Notes under the pieces: model-generated
The model's database searches: none
Told to the model about the DNA's origin: nothing
What the model saw: only the letters and a program-made list of their open reading frames with translations
Part shown: positions 1 through 11,099 of the stretch, piece by piece
Numbering within the stretch: the first letter of the stretch is position 1
Layout: each line of letters opens with the position of its first letter
Assembly (NCBI GenBank): GCA_964058805.1
Contig: CAXKVV010000625.1
Coordinates: forward strand, 1 to 35,686
Origin: Schoenoplectus triqueter
Taxonomy: Eukaryota > Streptophyta > Magnoliopsida > Poales > Cyperaceae
Direction: 5' to 3'
Length of the DNA: 35,686 nt
Position numbers and translations under genes: made by a program

Positions 1-21
1 GAACGAGGAAACACATTACAC

Positions 22-320
22 CTGGATGGTACGGTTCCTGAGCAGAGGATGTTGTAGCGTTGGCTGCAGGTTGATATCAAGACAATCAAATATGTTCCCA
101 TATTCAACCTATATCATTTAGTTGAATTAATAAATTGCCACCGACAAAATAGTATGATTTTTAAAACAATATCAGACTTATCAATTTTAGATACCTGAAT
201 TGAAGTGCTCATATCACGTCTCAATGGTGCGTCATCCATTGACCCAACATTCGAGGTGACAAGAATCAGCAGAAGAACAATTGTACTTTCCGTTGAACAC
301 TTTTTCTTCATCATTATCAT
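22..320 (-). CDS. Neprosin-like secreted peptidase, first two exons (partial)
   Basis: Two exons on the minus strand read as the start of a neprosin-family protein (glutamic endopeptidase family, previously DUF239). Exon 1 (about 320-195) encodes roughly 42 residues: a Lys-rich start, a hydrophobic stretch (IVLLLILV) typical of a secretion signal, then a short linker. A GT-AG intron (194-109, 86 nt, phase 0) follows. Exon 2 (108-22) encodes 29 residues containing FDCLDI, QPTLQHPLL and a terminal RNRTIQ, the pattern of the neprosin activation peptide. A donor GTGTAA follows at 21, and the rest lies beyond the left edge. Three in-frame Met codons (320, 314 and 311) make the exact start uncertain. 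The family is secreted to the apoplast or vacuole; the catalytic domain is not visible here, so activity cannot be judged. No stop is seen in these exons. Confidence 0.72.
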
Positions 321-399
321 CTAGCTCATCAGATTTCAACACGGATAGATGGTTTATGAAAATGTTCTTCTCTAGGGAGAAATGACAATGGGATTCATC

Positions 400-754
400 T
401 GAAAAATATCAAATCTTCAAATTTTAATTTATTATGCTCATTAAATTTTTTATATGAAAATTTTATGGGATGCAAAAATTTGAAATATTTTGAGTTTTTT
501 AAGTTATAGTTTTTAATTTTTGAAAATCAACTCTAAAAATAATAATAATATATTCAATACTTGAACATCATTTTAAAAAATTTAAAAAGATGACTTAAAA
601 AACTCAAAACACTCCAAATTTTTACATTGTATAAGATTTTCATATAAAAAATTTAATGAGGATGATAAATTAAAATTTGGAAATGATTTGATTTAATTTT
701 TGAGTTATTCTCACGGAAGATCTCCGTGAGTTTAAACTCACGGTATCTTTACTC
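400..754. repeat. Foldback MITE, copy 1 (left end truncated)
   Basis: AT-rich block whose left half (about 417-483) is an imperfect reverse complement of its right half (about 615-682), so a single strand folds into a long hairpin. Its right end (CCGTGAGTTTAAACTCA then TATCTTTACTC) matches the right end of the element at 3356-3678. The corresponding left terminus is missing or degraded. No coding capacity. Confidence 0.55.
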
Positions 755-2212
755 ATATATATATGACAATCATATCGCTACATATATATCAAATAGTTTA
801 AATACTGTGAAATTATTTATTATGAAGATTTACTCATTTGTTATGAAGATATGCTCCTATATTATGAAGATCGATATGCTGCCTTATTGACTAATTGGCA
901 ATTCATGAACCTAATTCTTGCGTAGAAACATAGGCGACTTGGAATAGTAAATTATTAATTAAATTTGATGTAATAGGATGAGCTTTTCAATATTATTATT
1001 ATTATTATTATTATTATATGTCCGTGCAAGGTGGCATTCAATAAGGACATAAAAGGCACGTTTTCAACTTATCCTAGTGCTGGAGTGGGGACCTACTTTA
1101 GTAATCAATAATTAACTTTACACTGGGGCTGTATTTAAATAATACACCGCAATTCAATTTAACGATTTTTGATAGAATATCAAATGATAATAAAATTATA
1201 TAAAAATTAAATCACCATCAATCTATAAATATAGAAACATATCTATAAAAAATATTTTTAAATTATTTTTGTATTTATATAAAAATTAATTGTTAAGATC
1301 GTCAAGATGACCATTTCCCCTCCCATTTATATAATAATTCGATATGGTGCGATCTGGCCAGCTCTCTGACGTCAGATTCGTGTTGTTTGAATTCGTTTCT
1401 GTATCCGAAGATGTTTGGAGGTTTGCTTTTTCCATTCTTTGAGGGGCTTTTGTGTATTAGTCATTTTGTCTGACAGTAGTTGTTTTCATTATGTGACAGT
1501 ATCGATTGGAGATTACTCAAAAAGCCGCTGATTTGGGAAAGTAGGATCCTACTTGCACGCATGTTATTTTCTGTGCCCGTGTCTATGTGAGTTTATTTTC
1601 TAATAATTCTCTTTGTTGGATATTCTTACTCGAGCAATTTATTGTGATATGTTGACTGTTGTTTGAGAGCGATTTTGTAAATGTAGGTCTACTTTATTTT
1701 GGCTCCCGTAACCAAAGGGTCTTAAAGTGTTTCTCTTTCTTGTTACAAAAGTGCTCTTTTACTGTGAGAAATTGGAGCAGTAAAGGATATCATATATATA
1801 GAAGAATTACATGACTCCTGGTAATTAATTTGAAAAACGAAATGAGTTAAATTAGGCATCAGCTAGACCTTGTAGCAAATATAAATTTTTTTATGATGTG
1901 TAGTGTTGTTTAAGCCTACATAACTGCTCAAGGAGGATTATAAAATTCTGGTCACCAAGGTCAATTGTCTTCGCCGAAATTAATCCAACCATGTAACAAA
2001 GAATATCAAATAGAAAATACAACATATTACTTGGATTTAACTTAAACACTGCAATTGAGGTGGGTGCAAATGTTGTTTAAGTCAGCTGCCTATTTAATTA
2101 TGAAAAGTGAAAACTATATCAACTAACAACAATCAAACGTTATCGGGTGAAAACTACAATTTTTCTTTTACAAAGAAAAAAGACAACCTCTTGATGTGCT
2201 TTCTAATGGCTT
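755..2212. other. AT-rich intergenic stretch, no supported gene
   Basis: No reading frame or RNA gene is supported. It contains an (ATT)n microsatellite at about 991-1016. A less AT-rich patch at about 1345-1620 could be a decayed exon or leader, but I see no recognisable protein. Confidence 0.4.
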
Positions 2213-2330
2213 TTTTTTTTCATTGAAAAAGGGTGAAACAATTTGTGTCATGGCTAGAGACGATGGTAAGATAGTTGTAACAGAGGCTTTGGTTGATGAT
2301 ACACTGGATTTAGGTTCACGTACGTGCTGA
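2213..2330 (+). other. Short coding-like fragment, unidentified
   Basis: One frame reads without a stop for about 37 residues with balanced composition (LKKGETICVMARDDGK, then a Val/Asp-rich tail) before TGA at about 2330. It stands out from the AT-rich flanks and may be a remnant exon. I do not recognise the family and saw no clear splice sites. It could be chance. Confidence 0.18.
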
Positions 2331-2864
2331 TGAAACAAATGTAATAGTTGTTGTTGTTATATTAACAGTAAAATTGGTTCCAGTTTAGTTATGTTTGTAA
2401 TTTGTATTATTTGCTATATTTTGATGCCGAGTGTCAGCTGAGCTTATGAGGGGAAGATGGGATTTTTTTCGTTTTGCTCCCTAATTCAATGTTGAAGGTT
2501 AAATAAAAGGTAATGGTGGGAACATTCATGCTGATCGCCTCCAGAATTTTGGGTTTCGAATGGTTTACCATCTCTCCAGCCTCAACAAAACATGTAGCAA
2601 TATTGTATGCGAAAACAAAGGAAACACTACACTTAAAATAAAACACCCTTTTTGCCATATAACTCAATGTAACTCTGAAATATTTATACCAACATATATT
2701 TACAGTAGCACGTGCATCTACTTTTAGTCATAATAAGGAAAACTTATGCACAAACATTAGAATACCAAATAAAATAAATACGAATGAACCGCAGCAGAGC
2801 GCATTAATCTGGCTGGTGCATGATAATTTATACATTTACTCACCACTGCGCGCCTTAGTCCTTG

Positions 2865-3278
2865 TTAAGAAGCCCCAGCCTACAATCAAAATAATAAACA
2901 AATATAACGACGACCAAAATGGAAAACCTAATTACACAAATAAAATAATAAAATAAAAATATGGGCTAACTGTACCTCTGAAGTGCCCATCTCAATCGAT
3001 GATTGAGAATTCATTGGGCCTCGGCACGTCGGACAAGTATCGTGTCCTGTCTGCTGCCACTGTTCGACGCAAGCTGCATGGAACTCGTGACAGCATGGTA
3101 GTTTCGTGATGCTATCCAATGGGTCATATGCCTGGAGGCATATTGGACATTCTTTGAAAAAAAACCACGCTTTCACATGACGCGTGGCCCGATAACAAAC
3201 CCATATCGATACGGAAAGCACTAATGCCGCGAAGAAAACAATAATAACGATCACCCACCAACTATATGTACCGTCATC
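2865..3278 (-). CDS. Membrane-anchored RING-H2 zinc-finger protein, last two exons
   Basis: The main exon (3278-2976) opens after a splice acceptor and encodes about 100 residues. First comes a short segment (DDGTYSWW), then a strongly hydrophobic membrane span (VIVIIVFFAALVLSVSIWV), then a RING-H2 finger: CPIC, about 14 residues, CCHEFHAAC (supplying Cys, His, His, Cys), and CPTC. All eight zinc ligands are present in C3H2C3 order. It ends GAG|GTACAG, a donor; a 96-nt intron (2975-2880) leads to a tiny last exon (2879-2865) encoding AGAS and a TAA stop. RING-H2 proteins of this layout (ATL-like) are membrane E3 ubiquitin ligases. The expected upstream exon was not found between 3300 and 4400, where the MITE and AT repeats lie, so the gene may be 5'-truncated or have a distant first exon. 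Reading through without splicing would give a different, less likely tail. Confidence 0.65.
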
Positions 3279-3307
3279 CTATATGTGGTATATATCAGTA
3301 TTTCATG

Positions 3308-3311
<4 letters not shown>

Positions 3312-3355
<44 letters not shown>
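3312..3355. repeat. (AT)n microsatellite
   Basis: An uninterrupted AT dinucleotide run of about 44 bp directly abutting the foldback MITE that starts at 3356. Confidence 0.95.
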
Positions 3356-3358
<3 letters not shown>

Positions 3359-3678
3359 TAATATATTGTGAGCTTAAATTTACAGAAGTCTTCCGTCAGA
3401 TTAACTCAAAAATTATATTAAGTCATCTTTAAATTTTAATTTATCATGCTAATTAAATACTTTATATGAAAATCTAATGGAATGCAAAAATTTGAACTGT
3501 TTTGAGGTTTCTAAGTCATGATTTTTAATTTTTGAAAATGATGTTTTATCCCATAAGATTTTCATATAAAAAATTTAATGAGTCCGATAAATTAAAATTT
3601 AGAAATGATTTAATATATATTTTTTGAGTTAAACTCATTGAAGTCTTCCGTGAGTTTAAACTCATTATATCTTTACTC
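3356..3678. mobile_element. Foldback MITE, copy 2 (complete)
   Basis: About 323 bp with long terminal inverted repeats. The left end begins GAGTAATATATTGTGAG and continues through ACTCAAAAATTATATTA. The right end, read in reverse complement, begins GAGTAAAGATATAATGAG and continues ACTCAAAAAATATATA, giving roughly 65 bp of imperfect TIR. The interior is also self-complementary and matches copy 1 at 400-754. It is flanked on both sides by TA-rich repeats, compatible with a TA target duplication, but the low-complexity flank prevents proof. Superfamily not assigned; no coding capacity. Confidence 0.65.
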
Positions 3679-3803
3679 TATATATATAGAGAGAGATGTG
3701 TTAATGTATTTTATAAATCATAAAATATTTCATACTTTATATTTATATTTTATGTTTTAAAATTCAAATGTATGATCGAAATCGTTAAATATAATCTTCA
3801 TAT

Positions 3804-3805
<2 letters not shown>

Positions 3806-3844
<39 letters not shown>
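3806..3844. repeat. (AT)n microsatellite
   Basis: A dinucleotide run of about 38 bp, the second long AT array within 500 bp. Confidence 0.9.
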
Positions 3845-3847
<3 letters not shown>

Positions 3848-3934
3848 CTTGGCTCGATTCCTTTTGATCTATGCTACTACTATATGTACCAACAATTTCA
3901 TGTAATATGTAGTTTAACCCTCTGCCATTAATCA

Positions 3935-4048
3935 CAAATTCTGAGTCAACATGGTTTTTTGTTAGATCGATCTAACAAAGAACCCCGAATTTTTAAGATA
4001 AAAAAAATCATAGGAAGAGGTGACAAAACCATGTTGACTCAGAATTTG
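3935..4048. repeat. Inverted repeat with nested palindrome
   Basis: Perfect 24-bp arms at 3935-3958 and 4025-4048 (core CTGAGTCAACATGG and its complement) enclose a 66-nt loop. Weaker pairing extends outward on both sides. Inside the loop is a perfect 22-bp palindrome at 3958-3979 centred on GATCGATC. It may be a foldback transposon remnant or a small-RNA hairpin; no TIR/TSD structure was recognised. Confidence 0.7.
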
Positions 4049-5913
4049 AGACTAACGGCGAAAGGATAAAATATCCCATTAATTAACCAATTTTTTGCAT
4101 TGATTATTAAATTATCATAATTTTGTGATAATATAATGTTTTAGTTCAAAGTTGGATTAAAATAAATGTAATAAATAAAAGAAGAGTGATTGTTGATATC
4201 CGCTTGCAGCTACACTACTAGTCTGCTAGTATTTAAAAGATAATGCTTACGTGGTGTTTTCCTCCAGTGTTGAAGAGCCCCTTCACTGTACTTGTCATTT
4301 CGCTCGTTATATAAAATCTTCCTGAATAAACTAAATTAAGGAATCTCCTCTCCGATTCCCTCTCTCGTGCTCCGAATCAACTCCTCTGTCTCTCCCTCTC
4401 TTCCGTGTGTCTATCTTTCTTATTCGATGATTAAGAAATGGCTAGCTAGTGCTTTATATCCCCTGTGTCAATTTGAATTTTTGCCGGAAATAGATTCATA
4501 GCTATAAAAAATGTTCAGTTGCGCACTTCTTCTTGTTTTATATCTATCTTAATTAAAATACACGTAAGTCATGCTACTTTAGTAACCACTTTAAACAATA
4601 ACCTATATTTCGGTTGTTGATTATTCACATGATGTCATCATAAAATTCAGAGTTTATTAAAAAGATAATATTAATATTTAATGTGCTCAAGAAATGAAGC
4701 ATCATAGTTCACACCTACACGAAATATATAGTTTTGCCAGCGGGTCAAACTTTCAGTTTGGAAATGTTGATGTAACTTATTGATAAGTTCTTTATAATTA
4801 TTAGAATAGGAAAAATTATTACATATTGTTCCAATTTTTTTTATTCTTCATAAATGCTTTTATTTGACGGAAATCTAGTACTATTAAAAAATGTTTGTAT
4901 ATCAAATTAGATGTCTGCCTATATCACAAAATTAAAAATCCTAGAAGATATGATAATCTTCAATATTTTGATATAAGAAATGTAATGAGCGGGTTCTTGA
5001 AATTTTGAGCATGTACACTAAAAAAAAGATTAATTAACATATCAGGCGGTATTTCGAACCAAAGAATTAATCTCTTCAACTAAAATAAAATAGTTTAGTC
5101 TCAACAAAGAAACAGATCATAGACATGCAAAATTTTCTTTTAAGGAACTCGATAGGCAGAATCCATGCATGACAGATATAATCATCTGTACCGTTGCTAT
5201 TATTTAGCTAAAATGTGTTAGTAACTTTATTATTCAACTTATCGTATTACTAATATTTTTAAGTTGAAAAATACTGCAAAAAGTATGAAATAGTGATTAA
5301 TTTGAATAATTCATAACATGTTTTTAGTAATAATTAATAGTAATAGTACTAACCTTATTCTATAAAACATTTTTAAAAAAATTCTGCCATCAGTTTTCCT
5401 AATTAACTTATTTGAAATTTAGTCAATGAACATGACATTAAATGCGCAGCAACAAAATAAACCATATTTCATCAAAAGTGTAACATGAACCACTGACCCT
5501 AACAAGAATGTCACCTATCAATATTACGATGATTAACAATTATCTATGATTTCTTTAAAAACAAACTTATACTGATACAGAAAAAGGCTTTAATGCTGGA
5601 GCAAAAGTCCACTGAGGAATATACATAAGAGTATATTACCTGCTCCCCATAAGAAAGGAAAGCTTGAACAAGAACAGAAGGTCTAGTCTTAGCGCTAACA
5701 GATTACAGGTTTTGATCCACTTATCCGCGCTATTTTTGAACAAAGACTTTGTACTGTAGCCCATTTTTTCTCTCAGGTCTTAATTAACAACTCTTTGAAC
5801 TAATTTAGAATTGATAATAAACGAAATGGATAGGTTCGGTGTTTTAATAAATTTGGGTAGGCGGTCTTATTAATTAAATAAAGGTTAATTCTGCAATGGA
5901 TCAGAATAGTTTT
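4049..5913. other. AT-rich intergenic stretch with one promoter-like patch
   Basis: No gene is supported. A TATATAAA at about 4307 is followed by a CT-rich patch (about 4345-4420), resembling a plant TATA promoter and pyrimidine-rich leader on the plus strand. The first downstream ATG (4427) opens only a 24-codon frame, so no gene is called. The remainder is featureless AT-rich DNA. Confidence 0.3.
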
Positions 5914-6033
5914 GGACTAATTTAGGAACTATGTCAATTGACAACTCTTTGAACAATGGTCAAATAACATAAAGTGGCTATATTTGAGAAATAAATATTG
6001 TCAATTTATTATATGGTATGGACCATACTAAAA
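5914..6033 (+). repeat. 120-bp direct repeat, copy A
   Basis: Matches 6459-6578 with three substitutions and no indel over 120 bp, 545 bp apart. Function unknown. Shorter repeats nearby (GATAATAAACGAAATGG at about 5813 and 6091) suggest the whole neighbourhood is duplicated. Confidence 0.85.
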
Positions 6034-6458
6034 TAAATAAATAGGTTCGGTGTTTACTTGGTATGCCAATAGGCGCATGTGTTAGAATTGATAATAAACG
6101 AAATGGATATGCTTTAATAAAAAAAAACTTAGTTTATATGAATAATAATACCTTAATATAATTAATAAGCTCTTTCCGACTTCTCTTGGCTACTTTGACT
6201 CACAATGTTGATCAGTATCCAAAATAAAGTTTATTATATATTCATAAAGTACAAAATCAAGTTTCAGATTATGTTTAACAACAATGATTCAAACATTTAA
6301 AAGTTTGTAACCAAATTTCGTTAATGTTCGTTGAGAAAAGAAATGATATAGTTTTTTTAATGGTACTAATTGTTATATATATTGTTATGACAAGTTTATC
6401 TATTAATCTGATAATAATAATGATGTTAGATAAGAATCTTTTTATATATTTTTTTCAT

Positions 6459-6578
6459 GGACTAATTTAGGAACTATGTCAATTAACAACTCTTTGAACA
6501 ATGGTCAAATAACATAAACTGGCTGTATTTGAGAAATAAATATTGTCAATTTATTATATGGTATGGACCATACTAAAA
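6459..6578 (+). repeat. 120-bp direct repeat, copy B
   Basis: Second copy of the repeat at 5914-6033. The near-identity in otherwise decaying AT-rich DNA implies a recent duplication or recent insertions of one short element. Confidence 0.85.
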
Positions 6579-7282
6579 CAAGTTATTCCTTTTTTACATT
6601 GGTAAAAAAACTTATATGAATGCATATGACAACAAACTTAATCATGTAGAATTCTTTGAAGAATTAATTTTAATTGGTAAGTTAATTTAATTAAAAGTCA
6701 ATTAAAAATTAAACTGGACTTATTTTAATTATTTGTTAATAAATTATTTTTAGTAGAAGAAATTGCTTTAAATTAAAAATGTCCATATAATAATAATAAT
6801 AATTTTATGACAGCCAACTATCATACTTTTCTGTGTTTATGATCGTGAGATTCCCTTACTATTGATAATAATAATTTAATCATAACTTTTTTAAATAAAT
6901 TCGACAGTTAAAATACGTTATTATTGTTTTTCTGCCATAAAAATTATGACATCATGATATATATCTTCATTCAAGGAAACAAAAAGAACTGTATCTACCG
7001 TAGTACCGTATGATTGAAAATCACTCAGTTGTCGAAACCTCCCGTCCTGTGCAAGGCCTCTCCAATAATTTCATACAATTGGAGAGGAGCCGAGCACCTC
7101 TGGACCTGGACCTGGACCTGACAAATCAATTTTCTTTTGTAAGTTGGCAACCTGAAACTATTTAACTTGCATTATGACGTCATGAGGTGATCCAAAAACA
7201 AGTTAATTCAAACTTGAGAGGCTGAGAAAACATGTCCGGTTGCGACCACCAAATACCTATTCTCCTCTTCTATATTGTCTTT
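6579..7282. other. AT-rich intergenic stretch
   Basis: No gene supported. It contains a small 10-bp inverted repeat (CCTCTCCAAT at 7057, ATTGGAGAGG at 7078) followed by three tandem GGACCT units near 7098-7119. Confidence 0.4.
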
Positions 7283-8594
7283 GGGAGTATTTGGCACTCA
7301 ATGGAATAGCAAAAAGTTATAATAGAATAGCTATTTCGACGAATGAATTTGTCAAACGAATTTTAGACTAAGTACAAGAGCGCGGAATAGTGCTAATCCG
7401 GTATACCAACTTATAGGTGGAATACCGGATTAGCTCTCGTCGGAATAGCGATTATTATTTGATTATGATGTATTATATTATTATATTATAATTATGATTA
7501 ATATTTAGTATTATTATATTATTATATTATATTTATGATTATAATTTATTATTATATTAATATTATGATTATTATTTATTATTATTATTATCATTATATT
7601 ATTATTATTAAATTATTATAATCATTATTGTTATTATATTATCGTTACCATTAGTATTATTATATTATGAATATAAATATCATTATTTTATTATTTTATT
7701 ATTATGATCAAGATTATTTATTATTATATTATTATATTATGATGATTATGATTATGATTATGATTATAATTACTTATTATTATTTTATTATATTGTATTA
7801 TATTATTATATGTTGATTATAGTCATGATTAATTTATTATTATATTATTATAATTATAATTTTTTTAATTATTTTTATGATTATGATTATGATTATATTA
7901 TTAAAATTATGATTACTTATTATTATTATTATATTATTATAATTATGATTGTAATTATAATTTATTATTATTATATTACTATATTATGATTATGTTTATA
8001 TTTTTATTATATTATTATTTATTATGATTATTTTTTATTACTTTATTATTATTTTATTATGTTGTATTATATTATTATATGTTGATTGTATTTATGATTT
8101 ATTTATTATTATAATTATAATTATTTATAATTTTTTTTATTATTATGATTATATTTTTATTATTATATTATTATGATTATGATTATTATATTATGATTAC
8201 TTATTATTATTATATTATTATAATTATGATTGTAATTATAATTTTTTATTATTATATTATAATATTATGATTATGTTTATATTTTTATTATATTACTATT
8301 ATAATATTATTATTTATTATGATTATTTTTTATTACTTTACTATTATTATTATCTTACTATTATGATTATTATTTTACTATTATTATTATTATTATTATT
8401 ATCATCAACATTATTAGTATCATAATTATTCATATTTTAACTATTCTGAATAACAACTGCCAAACGATATTTTCGCTCTTCCGAATAGTCAAGAATACCA
8501 CTCTTCTACCACTCTTCCAAAAAAAATACTATTCTATCACTCTTCCAAAATTACCACTCTTCCAAAGCTATTCCTTGATTTGCCAAACGGACCC
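7283..8594. mobile_element. TIR-bounded non-autonomous DNA element filled with ATT repeats
   Basis: The left end (7283-7310) and the reverse complement of the right end (8567-8594) share GGG..GT.TTTGGCA followed by GGAATAGC, a roughly 28-bp imperfect TIR. Subterminal DNA on both sides is rich in GGAATAG or CACTCTTCC motifs and includes a perfect 13-bp inverted repeat (7392-7404 and 7422-7434). About 1 kb of the interior is ATT/TTA low-complexity sequence. The flanks give only an ambiguous 3-4 bp target duplication (CTTT). No transposase. Superfamily not assigned. Confidence 0.6.
7450..8440. repeat. Degenerate (ATT)n / (TTATTA)n low-complexity tract
   Basis: Nearly a kilobase composed of A and T with sparse G and C, mostly ATT/TTA and GATTAT units. 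It is too irregular for a simple microsatellite and is best read as an expanded and decayed array inside the element at 7283-8594. Confidence 0.9.
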
Positions 8595-8831
8595 TTTAAG
8601 AAAACAAAAATAAAGGGTAATTTGGGGAAGAACGATTTACTTTGGATTTATTTAGGGTCAAAACCATTGTTTTTTACATCGGATTTCTCTGCACAGAGTA
8701 CTAGTCTTTCCACATTGTCAGTTTGTGATATGATTTCATTATATTATTCTTGTAGGCTTTCAGATATTATGATCAAAACACGGTAGGCTTCATTGAGGTA
8801 TTTTTTACACGTTAATATTAGATGTTATATT

Positions 8832-9090
8832 TAGAGGTGGCAGAACCCGACCCGACCCGAGAAACCCGCCCGACCCGTCCGGACCCGAACCCGACCCGAC
8901 CCGATTTTTTAAGAAAGTCAAACTGACCCGACCCGACCCGAACCCGACCTGACCCGACCCGACCCGAGATCAAATGGCCTTCAATCCAATCGAATTCTAT
9001 CAACGATCTGAAAAAACACAACATGTAAATTGACCCGACCCGCCCGACCCGAACCCGAACCCGACCCGACCCGCCCGATTGCCACCTCTA
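8832..9090. mobile_element. hAT-type MITE with CCCGA minisatellite
   Basis: Bounded by perfect 11-bp TIRs, TAGAGGTGGCA at 8832-8842 and its complement at 9080-9090. It is flanked by a perfect 8-bp target duplication GTTATATT (8824-8831 and 9091-9098). An 8-bp TSD and this TIR type are characteristic of hAT elements. The interior is largely tandem CCCGA/GACCC units in two blocks around about 80 bp of unique DNA. Any frame over the repeats (for example a Gly/Arg/Val-rich minus-strand frame) is an artefact of the pentanucleotide. Confidence 0.88.
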
Positions 9091-9400
9091 GTTATATTTG
9101 ATTAGTGCATAGGTAAAAAATAAAGTTTTGTTCTCCCGCTTATGAAACTAAACATGAATGATTAAAGGAAGAACACACTTATGGAATCAAATATGAATAA
9201 TTGTCTTTGGTATGTATAGTTTCATTAGCGGGATATCAAAACTTTATATTTGATTCCATAAGTGATATTAATTAATCTGTTTTTGTGGGCTGAAGTGAGC
9301 CCATGAATATTTTACGGTATGTAATTCAACAAACAAAAATAAAAATTATGGTGAGATTGAAGTAGTTTATGATATCTCATATTATATATATAGAGAGAGA

Positions 9401-9795
9401 GTTTAGCTACGGTGCTATACGTAGTACAGATGACTCGTGTGCTACAGACCGTTTCTCCGTCTTCAAAGTTTAAATGATCGATCCGATCGGTCAAAATATT
9501 TTTAGTATGAAAATCAAGTTGGAGAACAAATTTTATATTTTTTAGGATTTTTTGGCTAATTTTTAAGATAGCTACAAAATGACTCCTTTTGAATGGCTCA
9601 TAATAATTAAATCAAGTGATTTTCTAGCTATCTTAAAAAATAATTAAAAAAATAAAAAAAAAAAATTTGGTCCCCAAGTAGATTTTCATATGAAAAATAT
9701 TTTGACTAGTCGGATTGACTATTTAAACTTTAAAAATGGAGAAACCATCCGTAGCACACAGATCATCTGTGCTACACATAGCATCGTAGCCAAAC
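9401..9795. mobile_element. Foldback MITE with about 60-bp TIRs
   Basis: The left terminus (from 9401, GTTTAGCTACGGTGCTAT) and the reverse complement of the right terminus (ending 9795, GTTTGGCTACGATGCTAT) agree over about 60 bp through GTTTCTCC. Interior arms are also complementary (AAATTTGGTCCCC against GGAGAACAAATTT; AAGATAGCTA against TAGCTATCTT), so the whole 395 bp folds back. AT/GA simple repeats flank it, so the target duplication cannot be resolved. No coding capacity. Confidence 0.75.
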
Positions 9796-10343
9796 TATAT
9801 ATATATATATATATATATATGAGATAGTCACAGGCCTGATAATAAAACATTTTTATGTAAGTTTGTCTTACTTAAATTTTATTATAAATAATATAATTAG
9901 TGTAATTTGGTCGTTACAAAATGTAATTAGTGTAATTGGATCGTTACAAAAAGACACTAGTAAAATAGGTTGTAATCCAACCTCTATCTCAATTAATAGC
10001 ACAATCTACTTAAATATTGAGAATGATTAACAATTAGAGGATATAGACCAATTTGAAAGGTTGATAGAAATATCTTATCGTAATAAGACCAATTTTTTTC
10101 TTTTATACAGGATAATATAGTAAATTTATGCATGCATCTCGAACACCACAATTGGAGACAATAAAAAGAATCTTTGATAAATTTAATGGATAAATAAATT
10201 TGGATGAAAAATAATAATAATAATGATGATGAAATATATAGCTATTTCGATGTAGATTGGGTCAGAAGTTTTGATTAAAATTTAACAATCAATTTTTGCA
10301 CATTCGTAGGTGAAATTTTAGTCATATGAAACAATAAGAAATA
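9796..10343. other. AT-rich intergenic stretch
   Basis: Begins with an (AT)n run at 9796-9822. It contains a short tandem phrase (GTGTAATTGGATCGTTACAAA and a near copy around 9900-9952). No gene seen; its right end may be decayed Copia pol. Confidence 0.4.
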
Positions 10344-10690
10344 AAATATAATGGTTCAATCAAACACCAAAGCGGAATATCAAGTCATGTTATTATCTAT
10401 AAACGAGTTGACATAGAACAAACAACTCATAACAAACCTACTAATAATAAGATGTATTGTGACAATCAAGTCCCACGTCATATTGCATTCAATTTAATTT
10501 GTCACGAAGGAACAAAACTATTAAAGTTGATTATCACTTCATAGGAAAAATAATTCAATCAAAAAAATTTGTGACTTCATTTATATGAAGCAAGGATCAA
10601 CTATCAAACATCTTCATGAAAGGTTTTGAGGTAAGATTATTTGAAGAATATTTCAATAAGTTAGGGATGATTGACATATACACTTCTAAC
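10344..10690 (+). pseudogene. Copia retrotransposon RNase H remnant
   Basis: With stops and small frame changes ignored, this reads as the C-terminal RNase H of a Ty1/copia polyprotein. It has SNTKAEYQVM (the SxxAEY motif of the domain), CDNQVPRHIAFN followed by HEGTK, and a tail resembling the usual end of the ORF. Stops interrupt it repeatedly. The plus-strand orientation and the adjacent LTR-like sequence fit the 3' end of an old Copia element. Confidence 0.65.
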
Positions 10691-10975
10691 TTTTAGAGTG
10701 AGGGTTAAGAAATAAAATCAATTATAATTTTGATTCTCAAAACTAATAACTTATTTTCATCACCGGCTCATTTAGAAATTTAGAGGAGGAATCTAGTGGA
10801 ACACTTCTACTTCAAAAATCTTTTATTTTTTATTTTTTTTCCTTTTGATAGTTATTGTACGGTTAGCATTAAAGCCAATTATATATAAACTATACATCTC
10901 TTGTAAAGATATAATATAGATCAGAAAAGCTTCAATAAAAATAGTTTTTTCATCTTCTCAAATTCTCAACTAATT
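10691..10975 (+). repeat. Copia 3' LTR remnant
   Basis: Follows directly after the degenerate Copia RNase H. It contains ATTATATATAAAC and a downstream TCTCTTGTAAAGATATAATA segment typical of the promoter and terminator region of short Copia LTRs, then a CT-rich end. The 5' LTR partner was not found, so the boundaries are approximate. Confidence 0.4.
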
Positions 10976-11099
10976 TTGAAACATCATACCTAGAATTTCA
11001 GATATGTTACTGAACATTGTTATTTTTTTAACTACTTTACTTTATTGACTAACAAATCACTTCCTAAATAGATAAATTATTTATTATAATACATAGTTA

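Noticed and set aside
2434..2667. 77-residue minus-strand frame
   Set aside because: No recognisable motif, no supporting splice or promoter context; could not be distinguished from chance.
7450..8440. Regular repeats that might suggest a CRISPR-like array
   Set aside because: Units are simple ATT/TTA low-complexity sequence with no fixed repeat-spacer spacing; this is a plant genome.
8818..9024. Minus-strand frame rich in Gly, Arg, Val and Ser
   Set aside because: It is only the translation of the CCCGA pentanucleotide inside the hAT MITE.
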